A DNA stretch of 37,739 bases from an uncultured Lachnospiraceae bacterium (GCA_902772635.1 CACYBK010000147.1:1-37739), one strand, 5' to 3'. Positions 24,951 to 33,034 are shown, counted from the first letter of the stretch. A program made the numbers and translations. The notes: a model not told the origin generated them from the letters alone.

Positions 24951-24961
24951 GGCATTCTAAG

Positions 24962-25645
24962 TCAGATCTTATTTTTTTTATAGAACACATCCGCAGCATT
25001 CTCTTCCCCAAGCCATATCGCGTTAAGACCTGCTTTAATGGCGCCGCGGTAGTCGTTTTGCAAGCTGTCGCCGAGCATTACTGTTTGTTTTTTGTCAAGA
25101 CCGTGCTTTTTTATGATGGCATTGTAGAAAGCCTTGTCAGGCTTCATACAGCCATAGTCCGAGGAAATGAGAAAATCATCCACCATTTCATCCAGGTGAA
25201 AATTTCGGATCTCGTACAGAGTATAGGAGCGCTGGGCATTTGAGAGGATATAGATTTTTTTACCGAGCTTTCTCAATCCTTTCAGGAAATCGGAAACGCC
25301 CTCAAACAATTCAAAATGATCCCTTGAAGAAACTCTGAACCGGTAGGAGATCTCAAACAATTCCTCATCTGAAAGCCGCCGGTTTCCGTAGAGGGAAAAC
25401 AGTTCATCATAGACCTCGAGGATATCTATTTCGGGATATTCATACTCAGTTGCCCGGAGCCTGTATTCTTTATCTTTGTTAAAGAAATCGTCGCGGAATA
25501 GAGAAAGAGACGGATGCTTTATCCCCTTATCATCAAGGAAGCGGATCCATTTCTCCCAGGTCTCGGCGCAGTGCTCATCCGTGTGAATATCTATCAAAGT
25601 CCCGTAAAGGTCGAAAATATAATTGTCAAATTCCAAAAGTTCCAT
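24962..25645 (-). CDS. HAD-superfamily hydrolase (YjjG-like)
   Basis: A 227-residue haloacid-dehalogenase-fold phosphatase. Motif I is FDLYGTLID (nucleophile Asp), motif II ILSNAQRS, motif III the Lys in CMKPDKAFY, and motif IV MLGDSLQNDYRGAIKAG. The helical cap between motifs I and II (about residues 15-95) fits class I enzymes such as the pyrimidine nucleotidase YjjG, but the substrate cannot be read from the sequence. It converges with dtd, with only 11 nt between stops and no recognisable terminator, and diverges from the secreted-protein gene. Confidence 0.9.
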   Translation of the reverse strand: MELLEFDNYIFDLYGTLIDIHTDEHCAETWEKWIRFLDDKGIKHPSLSLFRDDFFNKDKEYRLRATEYEYPEIDILEVYDELFSLYGNRRLSDEELFEISYRFRVSSRDHFELFEGVSDFLKGLRKLGKKIYILSNAQRSYTLYEIRNFHLDEMVDDFLISSDYGCMKPDKAFYNAIIKKHGLDKKQTVMLGDSLQNDYRGAIKAGLNAIWLGEENAADVFYKKNKI

Positions 25646-25745
25646 AAGTCTGATTATATCTCTTTTTTTAAGTTGATTTAAGGTATGCTGAACATAATCA
25701 TATCATTGTAACTGATTGTTTTTTGTCCACTGAAAGGAGGGGACT

Positions 25746-27866
25746 ATGAGAAAGCAGATGAAGAAGGCTGCGGCAGTCCTTGTGTCGGCGGCATTTGTGC
25801 TGGCGATGATGCCTGCCCGCATAGGTTTCGCGGCAGATGACGGGGCTACGACCTTCACTTTTTCTGAAACCGGTATCACTGTGGAAGCCGGTAATTACCT
25901 GGATTACAAGATTGACGGGACAGACCTGACGATAACTGGAGATGGAGATTATGTTGTCAAAGGAGAGTGCTCTGACGGCTCCATTACCGTAAAGAAGAAT
26001 TTGGAGGATGTTACGCTTACGCTTTCAGACCTCACTCTTTCGAGCCAGAATACTGCGCCGCTTGTTGTGGGCAAGTACGCATATGCGGAAATCATCATTG
26101 ATGGAGAGGTTACACTTTCCGACAGCATCAACAATTCAGAAGATTATCTTGAAGAAAAACTTGGGATGACAGAGGAGGCGATCGATGCATCCGGAGCAGA
26201 GGACGCCGTTATCAAGCTGAAGGACGCTTCGAGGGTTGCGATATCAGGTTCAGGGACCCTCAATGTCAACGCATATGCAAAGAACGGGATCAAGTCAGGT
26301 TCGGCTCTTGATGATAATGGAGAGTCCGTGGCTCCCGGAAATGCGGATTATCATGATGCTTATCTTTTTATTAATGATATCACGCTGAATATCGATGCGA
26401 CGGGGGTCTATGATCCCAATGACGGAGATACCCACGGCGATGGCATAAATGGAGAGTGCAATGTGTGGCTCAACAGCGGGATCTACAATATAGCTGCAGG
26501 GGATGATGCTGTCCACTCTGATTATTTTCTGAATATCGGAGCGACAGGTGGCGATGAATATCCGGCTGTTAGTATAACAAAATGCACAGAGGGTCTTGAG
26601 GGCGCCCTTGTGAATATACTGGGCGGGGAAATAGAGATATATGCGGATGAGGATGCCATCAATGCCGCAAATTCGGATCTTTCAGATTATCAGTTCAGGA
26701 TAATGGTAACGGGAGGGGTGATCTACGCAGTTGCAAACGGCGACGGGGATGCCTTTGACTCGAACGGCAGCATTATCATAAGTGACGGAATAATCGTGGC
26801 TTTCGGCGGTCCCATGGGCAATGCCTTTGATACCGGAACTGACGGGAACAATTCGATAGACAGCACTTTCGCGATAACCGGCGGGACAGTACTCGGTCTT
26901 GGATCATCCCAGATGGCGGTCACTCCTGTAAGCGGTTCACAGGGTTATGCAATATGGACAGGTACGGGCAGCGGTTTTGGCCCCGGCGGAAACGGCGGTG
27001 GCTTTACGCCTCCTGACGGCGGAAACGGCGGGAGCTTTACACCTCCTGACGGCGGAAACGGCGGGGGCTTTACACCTCCTGACGGCGGAAACGGCGGTGG
27101 CTTTACGCCTCCTGACGGCGGAAACGGCGGGAGCTTTACACCTTCTGACGGCGGAAATGGTGGAAGACCTACTCCTCCCGATGGTGGAAACGGCGGTTTT
27201 CCTGGAGGAAATTCCGGTTCAGCAGCAGGTACGGTTACAAACCTTACACTCAGAGTAAATGAAACAACCTACGCTTCCGGCGATCAGATCTCTATCAGTG
27301 CCGGCAACATGGTAGATGTGATGGATGGGGATAAGAGTCTGCTAGGGGTAGTGTCTGCGAATGATGCATCATATGTGATATTTTCAGCGCCGGGGCTTGA
27401 GGTAACGGCGGATCCTGAGAATCCCGAAGACCCCGAAACCCCAGTGGATCCCGAGAACCCTGATGATCCCGAGCGGCCTTCTTCAGGCAGGATCGAGAGA
27501 TTCTACAATCCAAACAGCGGCGAGCATTTCTATACGAGGGACAGGAGCGAGGGAGAAAGCTTAAAGCGCGCGGGCTGGAACGCGGAAGGCGAATGCTTCG
27601 GCTTCGCGGAGGCAGGAACGCCAATATACAGAGTCTATAATCCGAATGTCGGTGATCACTTCTTCACAGCTGATAAGGCAGAGGCAGAAAACTGCATCAA
27701 AGCCGGTTGGAAGGATGAAGGCATAGCCTGGTATGATGACGCTGCGACATCCACAGCCTTCAGGCTTTACAACCCGAATTCCGGAAGGCACTTCTTTACG
27801 GAGAATGAGGCTGAGGCAAAAGGGCTTGTGGCTCTGGGCTGGAAGGATGAGGGAATGGCCTGGTAA
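25746..27866 (+). CDS. Secreted carbohydrate-binding protein (Cthe_2159-like) with DUF5648 end
   Basis: A 706-residue exported protein starting behind AAAGGAGG. Residues 1-29 form a signal peptide ending near GFAADD. About 35-400 is a beta-helix-like domain (VAISGSGTLNVNAYAKNGIKSG; DAVHSD; ITGGTVLGLGSSQ) of the carbohydrate-binding type described for Clostridium thermocellum Cthe_2159. Residues 414-485 are six or seven GGNGGGFTPPD repeats, then a Pro/Glu/Asp linker near 555-580. From about 581 to the end come three repeats of the RFYNPNSGEHFYT ... AGW type (DUF5648-like). It probably binds plant or host glycans at the cell surface. Confidence 0.85.
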   Translation: MRKQMKKAAAVLVSAAFVLAMMPARIGFAADDGATTFTFSETGITVEAGNYLDYKIDGTDLTITGDGDYVVKGECSDGSITVKKNLEDVTLTLSDLTLSSQNTAPLVVGKYAYAEIIIDGEVTLSDSINNSEDYLEEKLGMTEEAIDASGAEDAVIKLKDASRVAISGSGTLNVNAYAKNGIKSGSALDDNGESVAPGNADYHDAYLFINDITLNIDATGVYDPNDGDTHGDGINGECNVWLNSGIYNIAAGDDAVHSDYFLNIGATGGDEYPAVSITKCTEGLEGALVNILGGEIEIYADEDAINAANSDLSDYQFRIMVTGGVIYAVANGDGDAFDSNGSIIISDGIIVAFGGPMGNAFDTGTDGNNSIDSTFAITGGTVLGLGSSQMAVTPVSGSQGYAIWTGTGSGFGPGGNGGGFTPPDGGNGGSFTPPDGGNGGGFTPPDGGNGGGFTPPDGGNGGSFTPSDGGNGGRPTPPDGGNGGFPGGNSGSAAGTVTNLTLRVNETTYASGDQISISAGNMVDVMDGDKSLLGVVSANDASYVIFSAPGLEVTADPENPEDPETPVDPENPDDPERPSSGRIERFYNPNSGEHFYTRDRSEGESLKRAGWNAEGECFGFAEAGTPIYRVYNPNVGDHFFTADKAEAENCIKAGWKDEGIAWYDDAATSTAFRLYNPNSGRHFFTENEAEAKGLVALGWKDEGMAW
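26985..27205 (+). repeat. 33-bp coding tandem repeat (GGNGGGFTPPD)
   Basis: Units of exactly 33 bp start at 26985, 27018, 27051, 27084, 27117 and a diverged one at 27150, with a partial seventh at 27183. Units 1-5 differ only at a few positions, such as GGT/GGG/AGC and CCT/TCT, so they were duplicated recently. The repeat also stays open in the +1 frame, which creates a spurious overlapping reading frame. Confidence 0.95.
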
Positions 27867-27869
27867 AGG

Positions 27870-27902
27870 AATGGTCCCAGGGGACGGAGTCAAGGGATCA
27901 TT
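27870..27902 (-). repeat. Single-module hairpin repeat, copy 7
   Basis: AATGGTCCCA, GGGGACGGAGTCA, AGGGATCATT: one module in the orientation opposite to copies 2, 5 and 6. The arms pair with one G-U wobble and a mismatch next to the loop. It begins 3 nt after the stop of the secreted-protein gene. Confidence 0.88.
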
Positions 27903-27921
27903 TATTTCCTCTGTCACCAAA

Positions 27922-27950
27922 AAAGAACCCCGGCAAAGCCGGGGTTCTTT
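27922..27950. terminator. Bidirectional rho-independent terminator
   Basis: A perfect 13-bp stem AAAGAACCCCGGC / GCCGGGGTTCTTT with an AAA loop, flanked by A-runs on the left and T-rich sequence on the right. It lies between the convergent secreted-protein gene and glmS and can serve both. Confidence 0.92.
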
Positions 27951-27952
27951 TC

Positions 27953-29806
27953 CTATTCTACAGTAACGCTCTTTGCGAGGTTCCGGGGTTTGTCCACATC
28001 AAGCCCTCTTGCGACCGCCATGTAGTAGCCGAGGAGCTGCATCGGGATCACAGTCAGGCTTGCAGAAAAGAGCTCGTTGATCCTTGGGATATAGACGGTG
28101 AAATTCACATTATCTTCAATCGAGTAGCAACCGCTCTGAGTGATCGCGGCAATATAAGCGCCTCTGGAACGCGTCTCCACCAAATTGCTCAGGGTTTTTT
28201 CAAAAAGCTCCTTTTGCGTATTGATGCCTATTACGAGAGTCTGGTCCTCAATGAGGCTTATGGTCCCGTGCTTCATCTCACCGGCAGCATAGGACTCGGA
28301 ATGGATGTAACTGATCTCTTTCATTTTGAGGGAGCCTTCCATCGAAGCGGCATAGTCGATCCCTCTCCCAAGAAAGAACGCGTCTCTGATATGGGCGAAT
28401 TTTGCGGCGAACCACTGGATACGCTCCTTCTCTTTGAGTATCTCCTCGATCTTTGAAGGGAGTGTCTCAAGCTCTGAAAGAAGGGGCGCGGCGTCATCTA
28501 TGCTGTGATTTAATAATGCAAGCTTTATTGCCAGAATGTACATCGAAATGAGCTGGGCTGAATAGGCCTTTGTGGTAGCGACTGCGATCTCCGGTCCCGC
28601 GACGGTATAAAAGACATAATCTGCCTCTCTCGCGATCGAACTTCCGACAACATTTACTATTGCAGCAACGGGAAGTCCCTTTTCTTTTGCAAGACGAAGG
28701 GCGGCAAGGGTATCCGCAGTCTCACCTGACTGGCTTATCACGACTACAAGCGCTTTTTTATTGAGCTTCATCTTCCTGTAGCGAAATTCCGACGCAAGCT
28801 CAACCCTCACGGGAACGCCGGCGAGGTCTTCTATCACATACTGTCCGACCATCCCTGCGTGGTAAGCTGAGCCACAGGCCACAATGTAAAGCTGTTCAAT
28901 GTTTTCAAGCACATCATCCGGTATCTCAAGCGCTATTTTTCCATCCTTCACAACAGAATGAAGCGTATCCCGGACAACCTTCGGCTGTTCGTGGATCTCC
29001 TTCATCATGAAGTGCTCGAAGCCGTCCTTCCGGGCAGCTTCTTCAGAGAAGGGGACGTCAACCGGCTCCTTCTCGACCTCGTCTCCGTTCAGGTCGTAGA
29101 AATGGACTTCTCCCGGAGCGATCCTCGCAAGCTCGAGATTGTCTATATAGTAAACTTTTCTTGTATAGGAAAGGATGGCCGGAACATCAGAAGCGACGTA
29201 GCTTTCGCCCTCAGCCGTTCCTACAATGATGGGAGCATCCTTTCTCGCAACATAGATCTCATCGGGATAGTCTTTGAACATCACGCAAAGAGCATATGTC
29301 CCCCGCACTCTGACAAGAGTCCTGTTTATCGCGTCTATGGGCCCCATTTTGTATTTTCGGTAATAATAATCTATGAGCTTGACCACCACTTCGCTGTCGG
29401 TCCGGCTGTAAAAGCGGTAGCCGTTCTTTTGGAGCTTTTCGGAAAGCTCCTGATAATTTTCAATAATGCCGTTGTGTACAGCGACAACCTCGGATTCCAC
29501 CTGCCCTGAGCCTGTGCCCGAGCAGTTCCCGCTGACATGAGGATGGGCATTTACTTCCGAAGGTTCACCATGAGTGGCCCATCTTGTATGGCCGATCCCG
29601 CAGCAGCCGTGAAGTGTTCTTCCGCCGTCGATCTTTTGTGAAAGATTGATGAGCTTTCCCGTAGCCTTCACTACCTCTGTCGGTTTTTCGCCGTCACGAA
29701 CCGCGACTCCAGCCGAGTCATAGCCTCTGTATTCAAGCTTTGACAGAGCTTCAAGAAGTATGGGCGCCGCCTGATGGTGCCCGGTAAAACCTACTATTCC
29801 GCACAT
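27953..29806 (-). CDS. glmS: Glutamine-fructose-6-phosphate aminotransferase (isomerising)
   Basis: A 617-residue enzyme that makes glucosamine-6-phosphate from fructose-6-phosphate and glutamine, feeding peptidoglycan synthesis. The N-terminal Cys2 nucleophile (MCGIVGFTG), EYRGYDSAGVAV, GHTRWATHG and TDSEVV belong to the glutaminase domain. Two SIS domains follow (CGSAYHAGMVGQY, SQSGETADTLAAL; LGRGIDYAASMEGSLKMKEIS). The C-terminus LAKSVTVE is canonical. GGGGG precedes the ATG. No glmS ribozyme is visible in the 58 nt between it and acyP, so control must differ from that of many Firmicutes. Confidence 0.97.
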   Translation of the reverse strand: MCGIVGFTGHHQAAPILLEALSKLEYRGYDSAGVAVRDGEKPTEVVKATGKLINLSQKIDGGRTLHGCCGIGHTRWATHGEPSEVNAHPHVSGNCSGTGSGQVESEVVAVHNGIIENYQELSEKLQKNGYRFYSRTDSEVVVKLIDYYYRKYKMGPIDAINRTLVRVRGTYALCVMFKDYPDEIYVARKDAPIIVGTAEGESYVASDVPAILSYTRKVYYIDNLELARIAPGEVHFYDLNGDEVEKEPVDVPFSEEAARKDGFEHFMMKEIHEQPKVVRDTLHSVVKDGKIALEIPDDVLENIEQLYIVACGSAYHAGMVGQYVIEDLAGVPVRVELASEFRYRKMKLNKKALVVVISQSGETADTLAALRLAKEKGLPVAAIVNVVGSSIAREADYVFYTVAGPEIAVATTKAYSAQLISMYILAIKLALLNHSIDDAAPLLSELETLPSKIEEILKEKERIQWFAAKFAHIRDAFFLGRGIDYAASMEGSLKMKEISYIHSESYAAGEMKHGTISLIEDQTLVIGINTQKELFEKTLSNLVETRSRGAYIAAITQSGCYSIEDNVNFTVYIPRINELFSASLTVIPMQLLGYYMAVARGLDVDKPRNLAKSVTVE

Positions 29807-29864
29807 TGGACAATACCCCCTGAGATCAGTTGATCATTATCTTTGAGAATAATAGCACAAAACC

Positions 29865-30137
29865 TCAATGCCGGACAACAAAGCTTCGTTCCTCCTCATC
29901 AATGGGGAGGGATTTTTTTTCGATATCATCTATCATAATGTAGGAGTCAAAGGAGAGGCCGTGGAGTACCCTGTCGATAAGGGCTTCCTCGCCCTGAAGC
30001 TCCATCGTGACAGAGCCGTCCCACTCATTTTTCACCCAGCCCGTGAGGCCGAGAGAAGAGGAGAGGTTTCTTGCGCGGTACCGAAAGCCGACGCCCTGGA
30101 CACGCCCTGTAAATCTGAAGTGGCATCTTACCTTCAT
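29865..30137 (-). CDS. acyP: Acylphosphatase
   Basis: A 90-residue enzyme that hydrolyses acyl phosphates such as acetyl phosphate and carbamoyl phosphate. The motif GRVQGVGFRYRARN contains the catalytic Arg, and GWVKNEWDGSV the catalytic Asn. Length is standard. Its ATG overlaps the ribU stop by 4 nt, so it lies under control of the FMN riboswitch transcript; no functional link with riboflavin is obvious. Confidence 0.94.
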   Translation of the reverse strand: MKVRCHFRFTGRVQGVGFRYRARNLSSSLGLTGWVKNEWDGSVTMELQGEEALIDRVLHGLSFDSYIMIDDIEKKSLPIDEEERSFVVRH

Positions 30138-30784
30138 CTCTTTTTCCTTCGAAGTCCTTGGCCTTTCAGTATCGGCGAGAGCTTTTTGTATATCAGGAAG
30201 GTAATGAGGCAGTCTATCAGGCCCTTTACAAAGGTGAAGGGTACATTAAAAACAAGCAGACACTTTTCGATCGAATCGACCGAGGGAATGATCGCCTGAT
30301 ACGCTGCAACGATCGTCTCCTGCGGCATGAAATTGTAATAAACGGGATAGACTATGAAATAGTTGAAGGGCAGTGAGATTATCGCCATTGATATCGCGCC
30401 AAGAAGAGAGCCTATCACAGCGCCTTTCTTGCTGTGCACGAATCTGTAGATAAGCCCGGCGACTCCGGTGAATACCGCGCCAAGGAGGAAGTTTGAAAGT
30501 TCCCCGACTCCAAAGCTTTGTGACACAAGCGAATGGAAGAGGTTCTTCACAAGCTCTATCGCGATACCGCAGACAGGTCCCATTGAAAATGAGCCGATCA
30601 GTGCCGGAAGATCCGAGAAATCAAGCTTGATGAATGACGGGATCAGAAACGGAAGAGGAAATTCGATGAGCTGGAGCACGAAGGCCGCCGCGGAGAGAAT
30701 TCCCGTGACTGCGATGAACCTTATAGCAAAGCCGCTTCTGGTTTCCTGCACTGTGCCGTCCTTTGTCCTGATGTCAGTTGTCAT
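30134..30784 (-). CDS. ribU: Riboflavin ECF transporter S component
   Basis: A 216-residue membrane protein that captures riboflavin for an ECF-type ABC transporter (the shared EcfA/EcfT genes are not in this window). About six hydrophobic segments; PSFIKLDFSDLPALIGSFSMGP (here split between residues 57 and 78) is the typical RibU/ECF-S signature. ATG 30784 is preceded by GGAAAGGAG; a longer frame from 30808 starts inside the leader terminator and is rejected. The FMN riboswitch directly upstream confirms the substrate class. Confidence 0.93.
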   Translation of the reverse strand: MTTDIRTKDGTVQETRSGFAIRFIAVTGILSAAAFVLQLIEFPLPFLIPSFIKLDFSDLPALIGSFSMGPVCGIAIELVKNLFHSLVSQSFGVGELSNFLLGAVFTGVAGLIYRFVHSKKGAVIGSLLGAISMAIISLPFNYFIVYPVYYNFMPQETIVAAYQAIIPSVDSIEKCLLVFNVPFTFVKGLIDCLITFLIYKKLSPILKGQGLRRKKR

Positions 30785-30806
30785 AATGAAACTCCTTTCC
30801 CGGGAC

Positions 30807-30836
30807 AAAAAAAGTCCCGAAGCAATTGCACGGGAC
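30807..30836 (-). terminator. Intrinsic terminator in the ribU leader
   Basis: On the minus strand GTCCCG, TGCAATTGCTT, CGGGAC is followed by seven T residues, downstream of the FMN aptamer. A further GTCCCGGG directly after the T-run (30801-30806) can pair with the same CGGGAC and lies next to the ribosome site, so both transcription and translation could be controlled. Confidence 0.8.
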
Positions 30837-30870
30837 AGAAAAAACGCAGATCAAAGATAATGCGCTTTCA

Positions 30871-30984
30871 ATCTTCTTTCATCCAGACTTTACTGTTGGT
30901 ACCGGAGTTTCACCGGTTCGGCTGCTTAAAAAAGCAGGTCGCGGACTTTACCGCCAGTGGGGAATTTCACCCCGCCCCGAAGAT
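30871..30984 (-). ncRNA. FMN riboswitch (RFN element)
   Basis: Read on the minus strand, the segment has the conserved blocks ATCTTCGGGGCGGGGTGAAA, TTCCCCACTGGCGGTAAAG, GAACCGGTGAAACTCCGGT and ACCAACAGTAAAGTCTGGAT in order, ending in GAAAGAAGAT, which closes the P1 stem with ATCTTC. This is a textbook FMN aptamer. Binding of FMN should favour the downstream terminator and switch off ribU and acyP. Confidence 0.97.
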
Positions 30985-30989
30985 TTTCT

Positions 30990-31070
30990 TCTGTGCGGTT
31001 GCCGTGTATGATCACATCTGACTGCTGCTTGCAGCAAAGCAGATGTGATCATACACGGCAACCGCACAGA
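30990..31070. repeat. 31-bp perfect inverted repeat (long hairpin)
   Basis: The arms 30990-31020 and 31040-31070 (TCTGTGCGGTTGCCGTGTAT...) are perfectly complementary over 31 bp with a 19-nt spacer that itself can pair partly (CTGCTG / CAGCA). It starts 17 nt after the stop of the lipoprotein gene and ends 6 nt before the FMN aptamer. A T-rich run is only on the plus-strand side, where no gene reads in. The role could be a terminator for the lipoprotein gene, a protein-binding site or a small mobile element. Confidence 0.9.
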
Positions 31071-31086
31071 TTAATTTTTTAAGAAT

Positions 31087-31491
31087 TTATTTCCTGTTGT
31101 AGAGAGTGTCAGCTCCGTTCGAATCCTTTACATTCAGGACCTTTCCGCTGATGCTGTAATCAAGTGTCATTGGAGCGGTATTTCCCTCATAAGTGATCGA
31201 AAGCTTGCTGTCAGTGGCCTCGTAGGTGAACTTCATCACATTGCCGGAGATATCATAGGTTCCGGTGCCGTCAGCGTTGAAGGTGTAGGTGTAGCCGCCG
31301 CCCTGATATTCCCAGGAGCCGACGAGCGCGTCCTTTCCGGTAGCAGTTGTGGAAGGAGCAGCCTGTGAAGATGCAGCCGGCGTATTTGTGTTGGCTTGAT
31401 TGTTTGCGTTGTTTCCGCCGCACGCCGTAAGCGGGAGAGCCACAAGTGAGGCCGCAAGGCAAAGTGAAGCAAGCTTAATTGAACTTTTCAT
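31087..31491 (-). CDS. Small lipoprotein with a lipocalin-like/DUF5640-type domain
   Basis: A 134-residue exported protein. The ATG at 31491 (AAGGGG site) starts a signal peptide with lipobox LTAC and GG after the cysteine, so it is lipid-anchored on the membrane outside. An Asn/Ala/Thr linker (about 28-52) leads to a domain with LVGSWEYQGGGYTYTFNADGTGTYDI and ISGKVLNVKDSNG; this pattern resembles DUF5640-type domains (unverified). Function unknown. It is followed by the long inverted repeat. Confidence 0.82.
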   Translation of the reverse strand: MKSSIKLASLCLAASLVALPLTACGGNNANNQANTNTPAASSQAAPSTTATGKDALVGSWEYQGGGYTYTFNADGTGTYDISGNVMKFTYEATDSKLSITYEGNTAPMTLDYSISGKVLNVKDSNGADTLYNRK

Positions 31492-31583
31492 GACAAACCC
31501 CTTTTCTGTTTTTGGAATGCTTAATTCTGTTTTTTTGTAAGGCACTCGTTGCAAGGTATCACATCATTATTGAAAAATCAAGT

Positions 31584-32666
31584 TCACTTTATATCGCGGG
31601 ATATCAGGATGTTCTTCCCATGCTGCTTTCCGTAATACATCCTCTCGTCTGCCGCCTGGATGATGTCATTTGGCTTTTTGAATGTGGCGGTGTTTTCAAC
31701 AAGTCCGATCGTAATGGTGACAGGAACGCGCATATTGAAAAAGACCGTCGGCGTTGAAGCAACGCTGCTTCGCACTGCTTCCATCTTCTGCCTTGCGATG
31801 CGTAAGTTCGTGTCATTCAAAAGGATGATGATCTCTTCACCGCCCCAGCGGCATACATCGAAGCCGTGAAGTTCCTTTCTGATGAGGCGCGAGATATGCC
31901 GCAGCACTTCGTCCCCGCAGTCATGGCCGAAGGTGTCATTTACTTTTTTGAAATTGTCTATATCAAGGAAGGCGATGCAGAAGTGATGCTCCTCGCCCTC
32001 CTTCATGAGTTCCTCGAGCAAGGGCAGAAAGCCCCTTCTGTTCAGAAGTTCTGTCAGGGTATCGTTGTTCGCGTCTGCCGAAAGCTGCTCGTTTTCCTTC
32101 TCAAGGTCAAGTACCTCTCTTCTGCTCCTGTATATATAGATGACGTTGTAAAAGACCATTGAAAAGAACATGGCGAAGGCGGAGAAGATCGTCAGGATCA
32201 TGGAGGCTTTGTCTGAGATTCTTATGACCGGGGTTCTTCTGTAAAAGAAAATAAAAGAAAGAGCAAATACCAGAAAATCCGCGAAAAGAGAGAAGCCTAC
32301 GATCCACAGTTTTTTTTCTTTGAACAGGAAGAGACCGAAATATATTATTATCGGGACTATCGAAAAAAGGAAAAAATGTGAGCCGCCGCCGTATCCTATG
32401 TAGTAGGTTGAAAGGACGGCATAGACAGTCACTTCAATAAGAATGAGCCAGTATACCGGAAGGATGTAGTCAACCCTGCAGAAAAGGAAGCATACTATAT
32501 AAGTGATCACGCTTATTGAATTTATGATCGTAAGAGGAACAGCGCCCGCAGCCAGCGTTATAAGAAGAAGGGCAAAATGAACCACACCCATTACAAGAAC
32601 AGTAGCGGGAAAGCTGTTGTGTATAAGAAGATGCAGCAGATCTCTAAAGAGCTTTTTTAGCTTCAA
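31584..32666 (-). CDS. Membrane diguanylate cyclase (GGDEF)
   Basis: A 360-residue protein with about six membrane segments in the first 180 residues and a C-terminal GGDEF domain: NDTLTELLNRRGF, FLDIDNFKKVNDTFGHDCGD, CRWGGEEIIILL (GGEEI variant of the signature), ADERMYYGKQHGKN. The catalytic GGEE residues and the substrate Asn/Asp are present, so it should make cyclic-di-GMP. No RxxD inhibitory site was noticed five residues before the signature. It starts at TTG 32666 behind GGAGGA. It opposes the two phosphodiesterases at 10892-16747. Confidence 0.92.
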   Translation of the reverse strand: MKLKKLFRDLLHLLIHNSFPATVLVMGVVHFALLLITLAAGAVPLTIINSISVITYIVCFLFCRVDYILPVYWLILIEVTVYAVLSTYYIGYGGGSHFFLFSIVPIIIYFGLFLFKEKKLWIVGFSLFADFLVFALSFIFFYRRTPVIRISDKASMILTIFSAFAMFFSMVFYNVIYIYRSRREVLDLEKENEQLSADANNDTLTELLNRRGFLPLLEELMKEGEEHHFCIAFLDIDNFKKVNDTFGHDCGDEVLRHISRLIRKELHGFDVCRWGGEEIIILLNDTNLRIARQKMEAVRSSVASTPTVFFNMRVPVTITIGLVENTATFKKPNDIIQAADERMYYGKQHGKNILISRDIK

Positions 32667-33010
32667 TATTTCCTCCTGCCGTTACTATACTGTTTTCATA
32701 ATAACACCGGAGAACCGTTACCGCAAGGAAAGGCACATAGGAACTTTTTTGCATAAACGGATAAAAACAGCCCCGGGGAGGCGGCTTTTGAATCTTTTTA
32801 TTCTGATGGGACTAACCAAATGTACATTGAAAAGAAAAAATAATCTGTGTATCATCATAAATATAGATCAAAAGTATGCAGAGGGGCTCTATGGTTATGA
32901 GAAGATATGCTGTTACGGTATAGCATTCTTCCGGAAACAGGCGAAAGTGAAGCTGCTGGCCGGGTCGAGTTCTTGAAATCTTTGGATTCATAAAAAGATT
33001 TAAACAAGTG
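32667..33010. other. Intergenic region without recognisable gene
   Basis: 344 bp between the diguanylate cyclase start and the aquaporin terminator. Several small frames are open but lack ribosome sites and family features. A weak promoter for the cyclase is possible on the minus strand (TTGCGG, 17 bp, TATTAT around 32700-32730). Nothing else is supported. Confidence 0.5.
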
Positions 33011-33034
33011 AAAAGGCGTGACCGAAGCCACGCC
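33011..33034 (-). terminator. Rho-independent terminator of the aquaporin gene
   Basis: On the minus strand GGCGTGGC, TTCG, GTCACGCC is followed by TTTT (33011-33014). It lies 43 nt after the aquaporin stop. Confidence 0.85.

Noticed and set aside
26947..27258. 103-residue plus-strand frame overlapping the secreted-protein gene
   Set aside because: It is the +1 frame of the 33-bp tandem repeats and has no ribosome site; the main frame has a signal peptide and recognisable domains.
29807..29864. glmS ribozyme
   Set aside because: The gap is too short for the ribozyme (about 150 nt) and its core sequence is absent.
30826..31011. Plus-strand small frame across the FMN riboswitch
   Set aside because: It covers a structured RNA on the other strand and shows no coding features.
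32929..32975. Possible cyclic-di-GMP riboswitch (GGAAAC and GCGAAAG motifs) near the diguanylate cyclase
   Set aside because: The ACGCAAAGC core block and the P2/P3 stems are missing, and it is on the opposite strand and side from the cyclase start.
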